16,124 nt of DNA from DATJGR01 sp032124855 (GCA_032124855.1 JAQBCT010000017.1:1-16124), one strand, 5' to 3'. Shown: positions 7,699 to 15,036, counted from the stretch's first letter. The notes: generated from the letters alone by a model not told the origin. Translations and numbers: made by a program.

Positions 7699-7956
7699 TC
7701 AGTGCTCGCGTTGCGCGCGCTGCAGGTGGTCGATGATGTCCAGGGATTCGTACAGCCACTGCACGTCTGTGCCACGCTGAATTCTCAAACAGGGCACCGT
7801 CGTGCTGCCGCCGCCCGTCCGCAGATCGAACAGCGCCTGCGGGTCGGCGTGAATGTTGCGCAGCTCCACGGCGATCGCCGTCTGCTCCAGATACCGCCGC
7901 ACGCGACCGCAGAAACCGCAGCTCGGATAGTGATACAGCGTATAACTCTCAGACAT
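7699..7956 (-). CDS. Glutaredoxin-like thiol-disulfide protein, CGFC active site
   Basis: An 85-residue single-domain thioredoxin fold. The first strand YTLYHYPSC leads into the redox motif C13-G-F-C16, and the cis-proline follows as TTVPCL with P55. The C-terminal helix (YESLDIIDHLQRAQ) matches glutaredoxins and the small GST-N-terminal-like group. An extra Cys (C56) sits immediately after the cis-Pro. It would act as a cytoplasmic dithiol reductant, but its partners are unknown. GAGGTG lies 5 nt upstream of the ATG. The gene ends 6 nt from the convergent SNase-like gene and is divergent from a DsbA-type gene 133 nt away, so the divergent gap may coordinate two thiol-redox proteins. The fold call is strong; the subgroup is less certain. 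Confidence 0.87.
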   Translation of the reverse strand: MSESYTLYHYPSCGFCGRVRRYLEQTAIAVELRNIHADPQALFDLRTGGGSTTVPCLRIQRGTDVQWLYESLDIIDHLQRAQREH

Positions 7957-8015
7957 CGTGCACCTCGCAAAGCCCGGCGATTATGCCGTGGCCACATCGC
8001 GGCGGCGAGCATCGC

Positions 8016-8044
8016 TTGGGCGCATCGCGCAGGATAGGTAGACT
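8016..8044 (+). promoter_or_regulatory. Weak candidate promoter for the DsbA-like gene
   Basis: In the 133-bp divergent gap, TTGGGC (8016-8021) and TAGACT (8039-8044) are 17 bp apart, matching 3 and 4 of 6 consensus positions. Transcription would start near 8051. This is a weak pattern match; the gap must nevertheless hold at least one promoter for each divergent gene. Confidence 0.25.
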
Positions 8045-8089
8045 GGCCGCCGTTGCGCGAACACCGCGCGAACCCGGAGCGACGCCAGT

Positions 8090-8785
8090 TTGAGCAAGAG
8101 ACAACCGGATAGACGCCTGATCACCATCCGCAATGGCGTGATCGCATTTGCTGTTGCGATGGTCGTCATCATCGGCGGCTACGGATTGATGCGCTCCACG
8201 GCCGTAGACGTAGGCGGCGAATTCGTCGAGGGCACCCACTACCACATCATCGAAAACGCGACCGTCGTGCCCACGCGCGGTCCGATCCGCGTCACAGAGC
8301 TGTTTTCCTACGGCTGCGTACACTGCAGAAATTTCGATCCCCTCGTCGCAGACTGGGTGGTGGATCTGCCCGAGGGCGTCGAATTCGATCGAATTCCCGT
8401 GGGCTTTTCGCCGGTCTGGGCCCAGCTGGCACAGGCCTATTTCGCGTTGCTGAACCTCGATGCCCTGGAACAGAACCATGCACGCATCTTTGCGGCGATT
8501 CACGACAACGGCAAGCAATTCCAGAGCGCCGAAATGATCGCCGACTTCGTGGACGGACATGGCGTGACGCGTGAACAATTTCTGCGCGCCTACAGTTCGC
8601 CCGCCGTCGTACGCGCGGTGGCGGACGCATCAGCGCGCGAACGGCGCTCGCGCGTCAACAGCGTGCCCGCGCTGATGGTGGCCGACTACTACATGGTGGA
8701 TATGAACACCGTGCCCCGCAAAAAGGCATTCGAGGTGGCCCAGTTCCTGGCCGACAAAATCCGCGCCGGGCGCAGTACGCCCTGA
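8090..8785 (+). CDS. Membrane-anchored DsbA-like thiol:disulfide interchange protein
   Basis: A 231-residue protein with a short basic N-terminus, one hydrophobic helix (about 16-34) and a DsbA-type thioredoxin domain with helical insert. The active site is C76-V-H-C79 in ELFSYGCVHCRNF, and the cis-Pro is P193 in VNSVPALMV. The layout is that of gammaproteobacterial DsbA, which oxidises cysteines of exported proteins; the usual CPHC dipeptide is here VH, which may shift redox potential. No obvious signal-peptidase site follows the helix, so it is probably anchored with the catalytic domain in the periplasm. The start is a TTG at 8090 with GGAG 10 nt upstream; the next ATG (8159) would delete the basic flank and part of the helix. 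It lies divergent from the glutaredoxin-like gene. No DsbB or CcdA partner is in the window. Confidence 0.87.
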   Translation: MSKRQPDRRLITIRNGVIAFAVAMVVIIGGYGLMRSTAVDVGGEFVEGTHYHIIENATVVPTRGPIRVTELFSYGCVHCRNFDPLVADWVVDLPEGVEFDRIPVGFSPVWAQLAQAYFALLNLDALEQNHARIFAAIHDNGKQFQSAEMIADFVDGHGVTREQFLRAYSSPAVVRAVADASARERRSRVNSVPALMVADYYMVDMNTVPRKKAFEVAQFLADKIRAGRSTP

Positions 8786-8787
8786 TC

Positions 8788-8809
8788 ACCTGTTCAGGTC
8801 ACGTTCAGG
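8788..8809. repeat. Small palindrome and 11-bp-spaced direct repeat upstream of the DUF4126 gene
   Basis: ACCTG-TT-CAGGT (8788-8799) is a perfect 5-bp inverted repeat just after the stop of the DsbA-like gene, and GTTCAGG occurs at 8792-8798 and again at 8803-8809, one helical turn apart. It may be an operator, part of a termination hairpin, or chance; the arms are short. Confidence 0.25.
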
Positions 8810-8857
8810 CGGACGCCGCTATCAAGACCGTCAACGCAACGCGCGCCGCGCCACTGC

Positions 8858-8863
8858 AGGAGG
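8858..8863 (+). promoter_or_regulatory. Strong Shine-Dalgarno (AGGAGG) for the DUF4126 gene
   Basis: AGGAGG lies 6 nt before the ATG at 8870 and fixes that start. It is the strongest ribosome-binding site seen in the window and contrasts with the PBP1b gene downstream, which has no clear one. Confidence 0.7.
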
Positions 8864-8869
8864 CTTGCC

Positions 8870-9496
8870 ATGGGCGAGTATCAGACACTGATTCATACCA
8901 TCGCGCTGACCATGGGGGTGGCCTGGGCCAGCGGCATCAATCTCTACGCGGCAGTGGCGATGCTCGGCCTGGCCGGCAGCACGGGCTATGTCGAATTGCC
9001 GGATACGCTCGCCATCGTCGAAGACCCGCTGGTAATTGTCGCGGCCTGCTTCATGTATTGCGTGGAGTTCTTCGCCGACAAAGTACCGGGCGTGGACAGC
9101 ACCTGGGATGCCCTGCACACCTTCATCAGAATTCCCGCGGGCGCGATGCTCGCGGCTGGCGCGGTGGGCGATGTGACGCCTGCATTGGCGGTGGCCGCAG
9201 GCATTCTGGGCGGTGGTGTCACGGCAGCCACGCATGCCACAAAGGCGAGCAGTCGCATGCTGATCAATACATCGCCCGAACCCTTCAGCAACTTCTTCGT
9301 CTCCATCACCGAAGATGTGGCGGTGTTTGCAGGCTTGTGGGCAGCGCTTGCACACCCCGTCATCTTTCTGGTGCTGCTGGTGCTGTTCCTGCTGTGCCTG
9401 TGGTGGCTGCTGCCCCGCATCTGGCGCGGCCTGAAGCTCGTGGTGAACAAGATTCGTCGCCTGTTCACGCGCGCGCCGCCGCAGCCTGCCGCCTGA
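8870..9496 (+). CDS. DUF4126 family integral membrane protein
   Basis: A 208-residue hydrophobic protein matching the DUF4126 pattern: an N-terminal helix with AWASGINLYAAVAMLGLAG (18-36), the VEFFADKVPGVDSTWDALHTFIRIPAGAMLAAGA stretch (about 64-97), a Gly/Ala-rich helix with HATKASSRMLINTSPEPFSN (about 123-142), and a last strong helix (about 163-183) followed by a basic tail. The family's function is not known to me; the conserved polar stretches inside helices are compatible with a small transporter or a structural membrane protein. Its stop is 12 nt before the GTG of the PBP1b gene, on the same strand, so the two are probably co-transcribed and the PBP1b start may depend on translation of this gene. 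A direct role in wall synthesis is only suggested by this position. Confidence 0.85.
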   Translation: MGEYQTLIHTIALTMGVAWASGINLYAAVAMLGLAGSTGYVELPDTLAIVEDPLVIVAACFMYCVEFFADKVPGVDSTWDALHTFIRIPAGAMLAAGAVGDVTPALAVAAGILGGGVTAATHATKASSRMLINTSPEPFSNFFVSITEDVAVFAGLWAALAHPVIFLVLLVLFLLCLWWLLPRIWRGLKLVVNKIRRLFTRAPPQPAA

Positions 9497-9508
9497 TCGC
9501 AGCGCCGC

Positions 9509-11809
9509 GTGGCGCGTAAGCCAACGCGCGCGCCGCGCAAGGGGCGTCGCAAATCCAGCCGGACACGCCGCTTCGCTGCGCTGTATCTGGTGATTGGCCT
9601 GGCCGGTGCCAGCGCACTTGCAGCTGGCTATCTTCTTTACCTGGATCGGCTGATCACCCATACATTCGAGGGGCGCCGCTGGTCATTGCCGGCGCGCGTC
9701 TATGCGCAACCACTCGAGCTGTACGCGGGTCTGGAATTCACGGCCGATGATCTGGAGCTCGAGCTGAAACGCCTCGGCTACCGCGCGGGCCGCCTCGACG
9801 CCCCGGGCAGCTACATCCGCAAACGTGATGAAGTGCGGGCCGTGCTGCGTGCCTTCACGTTCACCGATGGCCCGCGCAAGGCCGCCGAAATCACTGTCCG
9901 TTTCCGCTATCAGGAGATCGCCGCCATTGAAGTGGCCGATACGCCTACGGCGCTGATTCGCATCGAGCCGCCGCTGATCGGCAGCTTTTTTCCCAGTCAC
10001 GGCGAGGATCGCCTCATCGTGACACCCGCGGAGACGCCCGAGCTGCTCGCCGAGGGGCTCAAGGTGGTGGAGGATCGCAATTTCGATACCCATGTCGGAT
10101 TCGATCCCAAGGGGATCGCCCGGGCGGCGTGGGCAGATTTGCGCGCGGGCGATCTGGCACAGGGAGGCAGCACGCTGACGCAGCAGCTGGTGAAGAGCTA
10201 TTTCCTCGACAACCGTCGCACGCTTCTGCGCAAAGTCAAAGAACTCGCGATGGCTGTGATTCTCGAGTTGCGCTTCGAGAAAACCGACCTGCTGAATGCC
10301 TATGTCAACGAAATCTATCTCGGCCAGGACGGCGAGCGGGCCGTGCACGGCTTCGGTCTCGGCAGCCAGTTCTACTTCAACAAGCCCCTGTCGGAACTCG
10401 ATCCCGCGGAGATCGCCCTGCTGATCACCGTGATTCGTGGACCCTCCTACTACAACCCGTTCCGGCACCCGAAGCGGGCGCGCGCGCGCCGCGACATGGT
10501 GCTGGCGCAGATGCGCGACTTCGAACTGCTCAACGCCACCGAATACGCCCACGCGATTCGAGAGCCGCTGGCGCTGACCCGCACTGCACGCCGCGGCGGC
10601 GGCTACTACCCGGCCTTTCTCGACCTGGTGCGCCAACAGCTGGGCCGCGACTACGACGCCAGCGAGCTCGCCTCCCACGGTTTTCGGATCTTTACGACCC
10701 TGCAACCGCGCGTGCAGGACGCCGCCGAACAAGCAGCCGCAAACGCGCTGGACCGCATCGAAGTCAATCGCAAGCTGCCGCGCGGCGAACTCGAAACAGC
10801 TCTGGTGGTCAGCAACACCCAGACGGCCGAAATCACCGCGGTGGTGGGTGGTCGCAAAGCGGGATTCCAGGGATTCAACCGCGCGCTGGCCGCGCATCGA
10901 CCCATCGGTTCGCTGGTCAAGCCCGTCGTCTACCTGACGGCACTGGAGAGCGGCGACTACAACCTGGCGACGATTCTCTACGACGCCCCGCTGCTACCCT
11001 CTGAGACCGACAAATCGGGCTGGGCACCAAAAAACTTCGACAACAAATTCAATGGTCCCGTGCCGCTGGTGCGCGGACTGGCCGATTCGCTGAACCTGGC
11101 AACCGTGCGCCTCGGCCAGGCCGTTGGGCTGGATACGATAGCCAAGCGCCTGGGTGCGCTGGCCGATACACCCCCGCCCCCCGCATTCCCGTCGCTGTTG
11201 CTGGGTGCCGCCGATATGACACCCCTGCAGATGCTGCGCGTGTATGGAGTATTTGCCAGCGGCGGGTTCGCCACCCCGCCGAAATCGGTGCTGGCGGTGG
11301 AGGATGAAACCGGGGCGACGCTGAACCGCTATCCGCTGGAGGTGCAGCAGGTGGCCAGCCCCGACGCCGTGGCACAGTTGAACTACGCGCTGAAGTTGGT
11401 CCTGCAACTGGGCACGGGTAAGGGGTCGCGGTTCGCGCAGCGCGGACTGGCCGGCAAGACCGGCACGTCCGATGATTTTCGCGACAGCTGGTTCGCCGGC
11501 TTCGATGCGACGCACCTCAGCGTGGTGTGGGTGGGCTACGACGACAACCGTCCCTCATCATTGACCGGGAGCGCGGGTGCCATGGTGGTGTGGGACGCCT
11601 TGATGGCGCAGCTGCATCCCAGCACCGTGGCACTGGCGCCGCCGCCCGGAACGGAACTCACGACAATCGACTACGAAACCGGTACACGCACGCGCGCCGG
11701 TTGTGGCAATCCCGTGCTCCTGCCGATCCCGTACAATGCGCGCCTGCCAAACCTGCCCGGGTGCGGCCCCAGCTTTTCAGAACGGGTTCGACGATGGTTC
11801 GGCGACTGA
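9509..11809 (+). CDS. mrcB: Penicillin-binding protein 1B, bifunctional glycosyltransferase/transpeptidase
   Basis: A 766-residue class A PBP that polymerises lipid II and cross-links peptidoglycan in the periplasm. Order of domains: basic cytoplasmic tail (1-21), one membrane helix (23-44), a UB2H domain (about 60-150; VYAQPLELYAG, LGYR), the GT51 glycosyltransferase (about 165-340) with catalytic E188 in VVEDRNFDTHVG and the GGSTLTQQLVK motif at 219-229, and a transpeptidase (about 400-725) with nucleophile S468 in SLVK (K471), SLN at 527-529 and KTG at 650-652. All key residues are intact. UB2H distinguishes PBP1b from PBP1a and is the docking region for LpoB in E. coli. The start is GTG at 9509, with no clear Shine-Dalgarno, 12 nt after the DUF4126 stop. 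Its end overlaps the next gene, a TPR lipoprotein, by 16 nt. Also called ponB in pseudomonads. Confidence 0.96.
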   Translation: MARKPTRAPRKGRRKSSRTRRFAALYLVIGLAGASALAAGYLLYLDRLITHTFEGRRWSLPARVYAQPLELYAGLEFTADDLELELKRLGYRAGRLDAPGSYIRKRDEVRAVLRAFTFTDGPRKAAEITVRFRYQEIAAIEVADTPTALIRIEPPLIGSFFPSHGEDRLIVTPAETPELLAEGLKVVEDRNFDTHVGFDPKGIARAAWADLRAGDLAQGGSTLTQQLVKSYFLDNRRTLLRKVKELAMAVILELRFEKTDLLNAYVNEIYLGQDGERAVHGFGLGSQFYFNKPLSELDPAEIALLITVIRGPSYYNPFRHPKRARARRDMVLAQMRDFELLNATEYAHAIREPLALTRTARRGGGYYPAFLDLVRQQLGRDYDASELASHGFRIFTTLQPRVQDAAEQAAANALDRIEVNRKLPRGELETALVVSNTQTAEITAVVGGRKAGFQGFNRALAAHRPIGSLVKPVVYLTALESGDYNLATILYDAPLLPSETDKSGWAPKNFDNKFNGPVPLVRGLADSLNLATVRLGQAVGLDTIAKRLGALADTPPPPAFPSLLLGAADMTPLQMLRVYGVFASGGFATPPKSVLAVEDETGATLNRYPLEVQQVASPDAVAQLNYALKLVLQLGTGKGSRFAQRGLAGKTGTSDDFRDSWFAGFDATHLSVVWVGYDDNRPSSLTGSAGAMVVWDALMAQLHPSTVALAPPPGTELTTIDYETGTRTRAGCGNPVLLPIPYNARLPNLPGCGPSFSERVRRWFGD

Positions 11810-12285
11810 GTTCATTGCGAGGCGGCGTGGCATTGCTGATAGCGATGCTGATCACGGCGACCGGCTGCTCAACAACAACCCCGGCGCGCGGCGTACCACC
11901 GCCGCCAACGCAGACTTCGCAACCCCATCCCGCCGGCGGCCCGCCAAAGTCTGGCCCGGCGCCGATTCTCGAACCGCAATCCCAACCACCCGCGAGTCGG
12001 CCGAAGCCGGAAGCGTCCGTGACGCTGGCCCTGCAGAACGAGAGCGAGCGTGCCGCCGCCGCAGGCGATCTGCCCAAGGCGATTCAGATCCTGGAACGCG
12101 CCTTGCGCATTCAACCCGACAAAGCCGAATTGTGGATTGAGCTCGCGCAGCTGCATCTGAAGGAAGGCAATCCCGCCCAGGCGGAACAGTTCGCGCGCAA
12201 GGCGCTGCTGTTCACGGGGCAGCGTTACGATCTCGAGCAGCAGGCATGGCTCGTGATCGCGAAAGCGCGGGCCGAGCAGGACTAG
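11794..12285 (+). CDS. lpoP: TPR outer-membrane lipoprotein, probable LpoP-like activator of PBP1b
   Basis: A 163-residue lipoprotein. The basic start MVRRLSSLRGG and hydrophobic core end in a lipobox ITATGC with lipidated C25. A Pro-rich, low-complexity linker follows (about 30-70), then tetratricopeptide-type helices: ALQNESERAAAAGDLPKAIQILERALRIQPDKAELWIELAQLHLKEGN is split across two repeats (about 73-120), and a further AEQFARKAL helix and C-terminal helix follow. The gene starts inside the end of mrcB (16-nt overlap, different frame), so production of the two proteins is probably coupled. In Pseudomonas aeruginosa, LpoP is a TPR lipoprotein linked to the PBP1b gene that activates this synthase from the outer membrane; same architecture and position here support orthology or functional equivalence. 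The residue after the lipid Cys is Ser, not Asp, which fits outer-membrane sorting. The symbol is inferred from architecture and context, not from sequence comparison. Confidence 0.72.
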   Translation: MVRRLSSLRGGVALLIAMLITATGCSTTTPARGVPPPPTQTSQPHPAGGPPKSGPAPILEPQSQPPASRPKPEASVTLALQNESERAAAAGDLPKAIQILERALRIQPDKAELWIELAQLHLKEGNPAQAEQFARKALLFTGQRYDLEQQAWLVIAKARAEQD

Positions 12286-12298
12286 ACTCGAATTCGCT

Positions 12299-12673
12299 TC
12301 ACGCGCGGGCATGCCAGGCGAACAGCAGCGTCTGCTTGCCGCGGTTGCGCCGGTTGTCGAATCTCGCTTCGAGTACAAGGTCCAGCCGTTCAGCCACGCG
12401 TACAGACCCGATATTGTCTGCTGCCATGGTGGCGATCACGCGCGGCATGCGCGCGTCGCGCGCGAGATCGAGACACCCCCGCGCTGCTTCCAGCCCATAA
12501 CCCTGCCGCCAGTGGCGGGCGTGGATGATGTAGCCCAGATCGTTCTCCACCACGCCGTTGACCTCGCTCTTCAGCATCCCGGCGTCGCCGATGAACGTGC
12601 CGCCGTGCAGCTCAACCGCGAGCCGGCCGTACCCAGGCGCGATGTACGCCGTGCGCGCAACGACCCGGCTCAC
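12299..12673 (-). CDS. Short GNAT-family N-acetyltransferase, apparently lacking its N-terminal part
   Basis: A 124-residue protein with the C-terminal core of a RimJ/RimL-type GNAT. GTFIGDAGML (25-34) resembles strand 3; LGYIIHARHWRQGYGLEAARGCLDLA (47-72) contains the acetyl-CoA pyrophosphate loop (RQGYG); and RVIATMAADNIGSVRVAERLDLVLEA (79-104) is the family's strand-5/helix region with the Asn-Ser pair. Normal members are about 170-190 residues, so the first strand and helices that shape the substrate side are missing. The GTG start overlaps the upstream GNAT's stop (GTGA, 4 nt). No in-frame upstream extension is open, so either the protein is truly short or it was trimmed. It may be active only if it works with another chain. 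It converges on the lipoprotein gene with a 13-nt gap. Confidence 0.72.
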   Translation of the reverse strand: MSRVVARTAYIAPGYGRLAVELHGGTFIGDAGMLKSEVNGVVENDLGYIIHARHWRQGYGLEAARGCLDLARDARMPRVIATMAADNIGSVRVAERLDLVLEARFDNRRNRGKQTLLFAWHARA

Positions 12674-13257
12674 CGCGCGCGCAGATCCGCGGGGTCGAGT
12701 ATCGCGTAGACACGTGTATCGCGCAGTTCATCCTGCGGTGTGCGGGTATCGCGCCGTAAAATGCCCTCCAGCGTAAAGCCCAGCCGTTCAGGAATTCGCC
12801 AGCTGCGCGCGTTGTCGACGTCGGTGCGAATTTCGACACGCGCCGCGCCCAGTGTCTTGAACGCATATCGCGTGATGGCGATGACGGCTTCCGAGACATA
12901 GCCGTGTCCCACCTCGCTGGTTCTGCACCAGTAGCCGATCTCGAAGCGGGGTACGGACCAGTCGATGCGGTGCAACCCGGACGCGCCGATTAATTCACCG
13001 CTGCGACGCTTGCGCAGAAACAGCGGCACATCCTCGCGCCGCAAATAGCGCGCAGCCGCATCGCGCACGAAGTGTTCAGATTCGAGCAGTGAGGGCACCT
13101 CAGCCGCCCACGGCATCCATTCATGCAACTCCGCGAACGATTCGACAATGGCCTCGTTGAGCGCGGCGCCGTCGCCGGCACGCGGCGCGCCGATGCGCAA
13201 ACGCCGGGTGAGGATCTCATCGGGCAGATCCAGCAGCAGCGGATCGACTGCGCTCAT
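12670..13257 (-). CDS. GNAT-family N-acetyltransferase, RimJ/RimL type
   Basis: A full-length, 195-residue GNAT. The N-terminus LTRRLRIGAPRAGDGAALNEAI (16-37) is the typical first strand and helix; ELHEWMPWA (43-51) is the RimJ/RimL alpha-2 signature; and GELIGASGLHRIDW, FEIGYWCRTSEVGHGYVSEAV (with the GHGY acetyl-CoA loop) and RVEIRTDVDNARSWRIPERLGFTLEG give the remaining core. It would transfer acetyl from acetyl-CoA to an amine, in this branch often a protein N-terminus, antibiotic or small molecule; the substrate is unknown. The ATG overlaps the stop of the MFS transporter gene (ATGA), and its own stop overlaps the next GNAT. Association with a transporter may hint at a small-molecule substrate, but that is inference. 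Confidence 0.88.
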   Translation of the reverse strand: MSAVDPLLLDLPDEILTRRLRIGAPRAGDGAALNEAIVESFAELHEWMPWAAEVPSLLESEHFVRDAAARYLRREDVPLFLRKRRSGELIGASGLHRIDWSVPRFEIGYWCRTSEVGHGYVSEAVIAITRYAFKTLGAARVEIRTDVDNARSWRIPERLGFTLEGILRRDTRTPQDELRDTRVYAILDPADLRAR

Positions 13258-14558
13258 GCGGCCGCGGCCGCGGCTTCAGCTTCCCACGTCGCGTACAGCC
13301 GATGCCGATCGCGCTGGAAGCGGCGTCCGGCGACGAAAAACAGGGGGATCGACAACATCGACAGCGCCGTGAACGCCAGCAGCGTCCATGTATAAGGCGA
13401 TTCCACAGAGCGCGCGATGAGGAAATCGACCAGTACGCCGCCCGCGGTGATCCCGATGCCGAGCCCTACGAGATTCAGGGTCAGGATGTAGAAGGCGACC
13501 ACGGTGGCGCGAATCTGCGGAGGGACCAGTTCCTGCACCGTGGAAAACGTCGGTCCGTAGAAACAGCCCAGTTGGAACATGCCGAAGAACACGCCGATCC
13601 AGAACCACAGCGTATCCGGGTCCACGAGCCGAAACATCAGGCTCACCGGCGACAGCAGCAATGTCACCCAGAACAGAAATGTGGCGCGTCCCATCCCCGT
13701 GCGGCGTTGCAGGATGTCGCTGCCGATGCCGCCGAACAGATTGCCGAGCACACCGGCACACATCCCGATCCAGCCGGTCATACGCGCGATTTCCGCGCGC
13801 TCGAAACCGCGTTCATGCACATACCACAACTGTTCGTACGCAGCCGCACCAAGCACGAAGTGAAAACACACGCCGCCCGCAATCGTGTAACGCAATGCGG
13901 GCGAGGCGCTGAGCGCGCGAATCGCGATGACAGCGATCTCTTTCACCTTGGGTGGTGCCAGCGCATCCGCAGTCACATGTCGTCGCGGTGTTTCCTTGAC
14001 GAACCACATCACCGCAGACAGCACGATGCCGACTGCGCCCAACACGTAGAAGCAGTTACGCCAGCCGAGCGTGGGTCCGAGGTAGCCGACAATGAGCAGG
14101 CTGACACCGGCGCCGATCGGCACGCCCATATAGTAGACGCCGGATGCAAAGCCGAGCTTACTGAGGGGAAAACGGTCTGCCAGCATCGACAACGACGTAG
14201 GCGTGAGAATCGACTCACCGACGCCGATGAACATGCGCGGCACCGCCAGGCTCCAGAAGCCGCGTGCGGCACCGGATATGGCCGTCAGCGCGCTCCACAG
14301 CGCCAGCCCGCACGCCACCAGGCGCGGACGATGCAGGCGATCACCCAGCACGCCCATGAACAATCCCATCACCACGTAAAACGCGATGAAGGCGAGCCCG
14401 GTGAGCAACCCGAACTGCGTATTCGTCAGCTGCAGATCCGGCACGATGAAATTCGCAAAGCTGGCCAGCAGCTGCCGGTCCACGAAGTTCATCACGTTCA
14501 ACAGTGTCAGGAATCCCAGAAACGCGTAATGACGCGCCGCTACAGTCTCGTCAGACAT
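13254..14558 (-). CDS. MFS transporter, Spinster-like
   Basis: A 434-residue major facilitator with 12 expected helices. The start MSDETVAARHYAFLGFLTLLNVMNFVDRQLLASF shows the NFVDRQ signature of the Spinster-like branch; NTQFGLLTGLAFIAFYVVMG and the loop-2/3 motif GVLGDRLHRPRLVACGLALWS (about 78-98) follow, and helix 4-5 carries FIGVGESILTPTSLSMLADRFP. The protein ends in a short polyalanine stretch encoded by a GC-only repeat. It moves a small solute across the inner membrane, probably by proton coupling; the substrate cannot be told. ATG 14558 is preceded by GAGGG at 5 nt, whereas the longer reading from GTG 14585 adds nine non-conserved residues. It sits 41 nt after the OsmC-like gene and overlaps the GNAT gene by 4 nt. 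Confidence 0.9.
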   Translation of the reverse strand: MSDETVAARHYAFLGFLTLLNVMNFVDRQLLASFANFIVPDLQLTNTQFGLLTGLAFIAFYVVMGLFMGVLGDRLHRPRLVACGLALWSALTAISGAARGFWSLAVPRMFIGVGESILTPTSLSMLADRFPLSKLGFASGVYYMGVPIGAGVSLLIVGYLGPTLGWRNCFYVLGAVGIVLSAVMWFVKETPRRHVTADALAPPKVKEIAVIAIRALSASPALRYTIAGGVCFHFVLGAAAYEQLWYVHERGFERAEIARMTGWIGMCAGVLGNLFGGIGSDILQRRTGMGRATFLFWVTLLLSPVSLMFRLVDPDTLWFWIGVFFGMFQLGCFYGPTFSTVQELVPPQIRATVVAFYILTLNLVGLGIGITAGGVLVDFLIARSVESPYTWTLLAFTALSMLSIPLFFVAGRRFQRDRHRLYATWEAEAAAAAA

Positions 14559-14599
14559 GCTTGCCCTCTCTTTACAGACGATCACTCGACGTCATCAGA

Positions 14600-15034
14600 T
14601 CATGCAACGACTACTTTGCTGTCGAGGTGCACGCGCGCCGACAACGAATTGGTGATCAGACAAGCCTCTTCCGCTTTCTCCAGGATGCGTGGCGCACGCG
14701 CCTCCTGACCCGCTGGAACAGTGAGTTGCGCCGTGATCGCAAATTCGGTGAACAGCATCTTGCGCTCGACGCGATCCAGCGTACCCGCCACGTCCACAGC
14801 CAGCTCCGTCCACTCCAGTTTCGACGCGGCCGCAATCGCCTTGAATCCCAGCGTGAAGCAGTCGCATACCGCTGCCACCAGCAACGTCTCGGGTGACCAC
14901 CGGTCGCCGGGGCCGCCGAACTCCTTGGGCGCAGCAGTGTCGAGGCCGGGTAGACCCGGCGAGGCGATGGCTACGGCGCCGGCGCTGCCCGCCACGCGCG
15001 TGCTCGCGCTGTAGTGATGTGGAAACTCGGTCAT
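14600..15034 (-). CDS. OsmC-family protein (organic peroxide/redox type)
   Basis: A 144-residue OsmC/Ohr-fold protein starting MTEFPHHYSAST. The SPETLLVAAVCDCFTLGFKAIA segment (47-68) carries the first conserved Cys, C59, plus an extra C57, and EEACLITNSL (122-131) carries the second redox Cys, C125. Both residues needed for thiol peroxidase activity are present, so reduction of organic hydroperoxides is plausible; many close relatives are uncharacterised. A longer reading from 15112 would run into the glcF coding region and has no family-like residues. The ATG is 2 nt after the glcF stop, and its Shine-Dalgarno (GGGAGAA) lies in the last codons of glcF, so translation is likely coupled. Placement after glycolate oxidase, a source of H2O2 in some forms, may reflect a protective role; that is speculation. 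Confidence 0.88.
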   Translation of the reverse strand: MTEFPHHYSASTRVAGSAGAVAIASPGLPGLDTAAPKEFGGPGDRWSPETLLVAAVCDCFTLGFKAIAAASKLEWTELAVDVAGTLDRVERKMLFTEFAITAQLTVPAGQEARAPRILEKAEEACLITNSLSARVHLDSKVVVA

Positions 15035-15036
15035 GA

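Noticed and set aside
9683..10897. A 404-codon leftward open frame inside mrcB
   Set aside because: Complementary shadow of the PBP1b reading frame, where every catalytic motif is on the plus strand.
12286..12298. Possible terminator between the convergent lipoprotein and GNAT genes
   Set aside because: Only 13 bp with an 8-bp CGAATTCG palindrome; no stem-loop plus T-run is present.
13258..13275. GCGGCCGCGGCC-type repeat at the end of the MFS gene
   Set aside because: It is simply the codons of a C-terminal alanine run in a GC-rich genome; no evidence of instability or regulatory use.
13302..14708. A 468-codon rightward open frame antisense to the MFS transporter
   Set aside because: Its translation is Arg/His/Gln-rich without domain signs, and it mirrors a well-supported transporter gene on the other strand; an open antisense frame is expected in GC-rich DNA.
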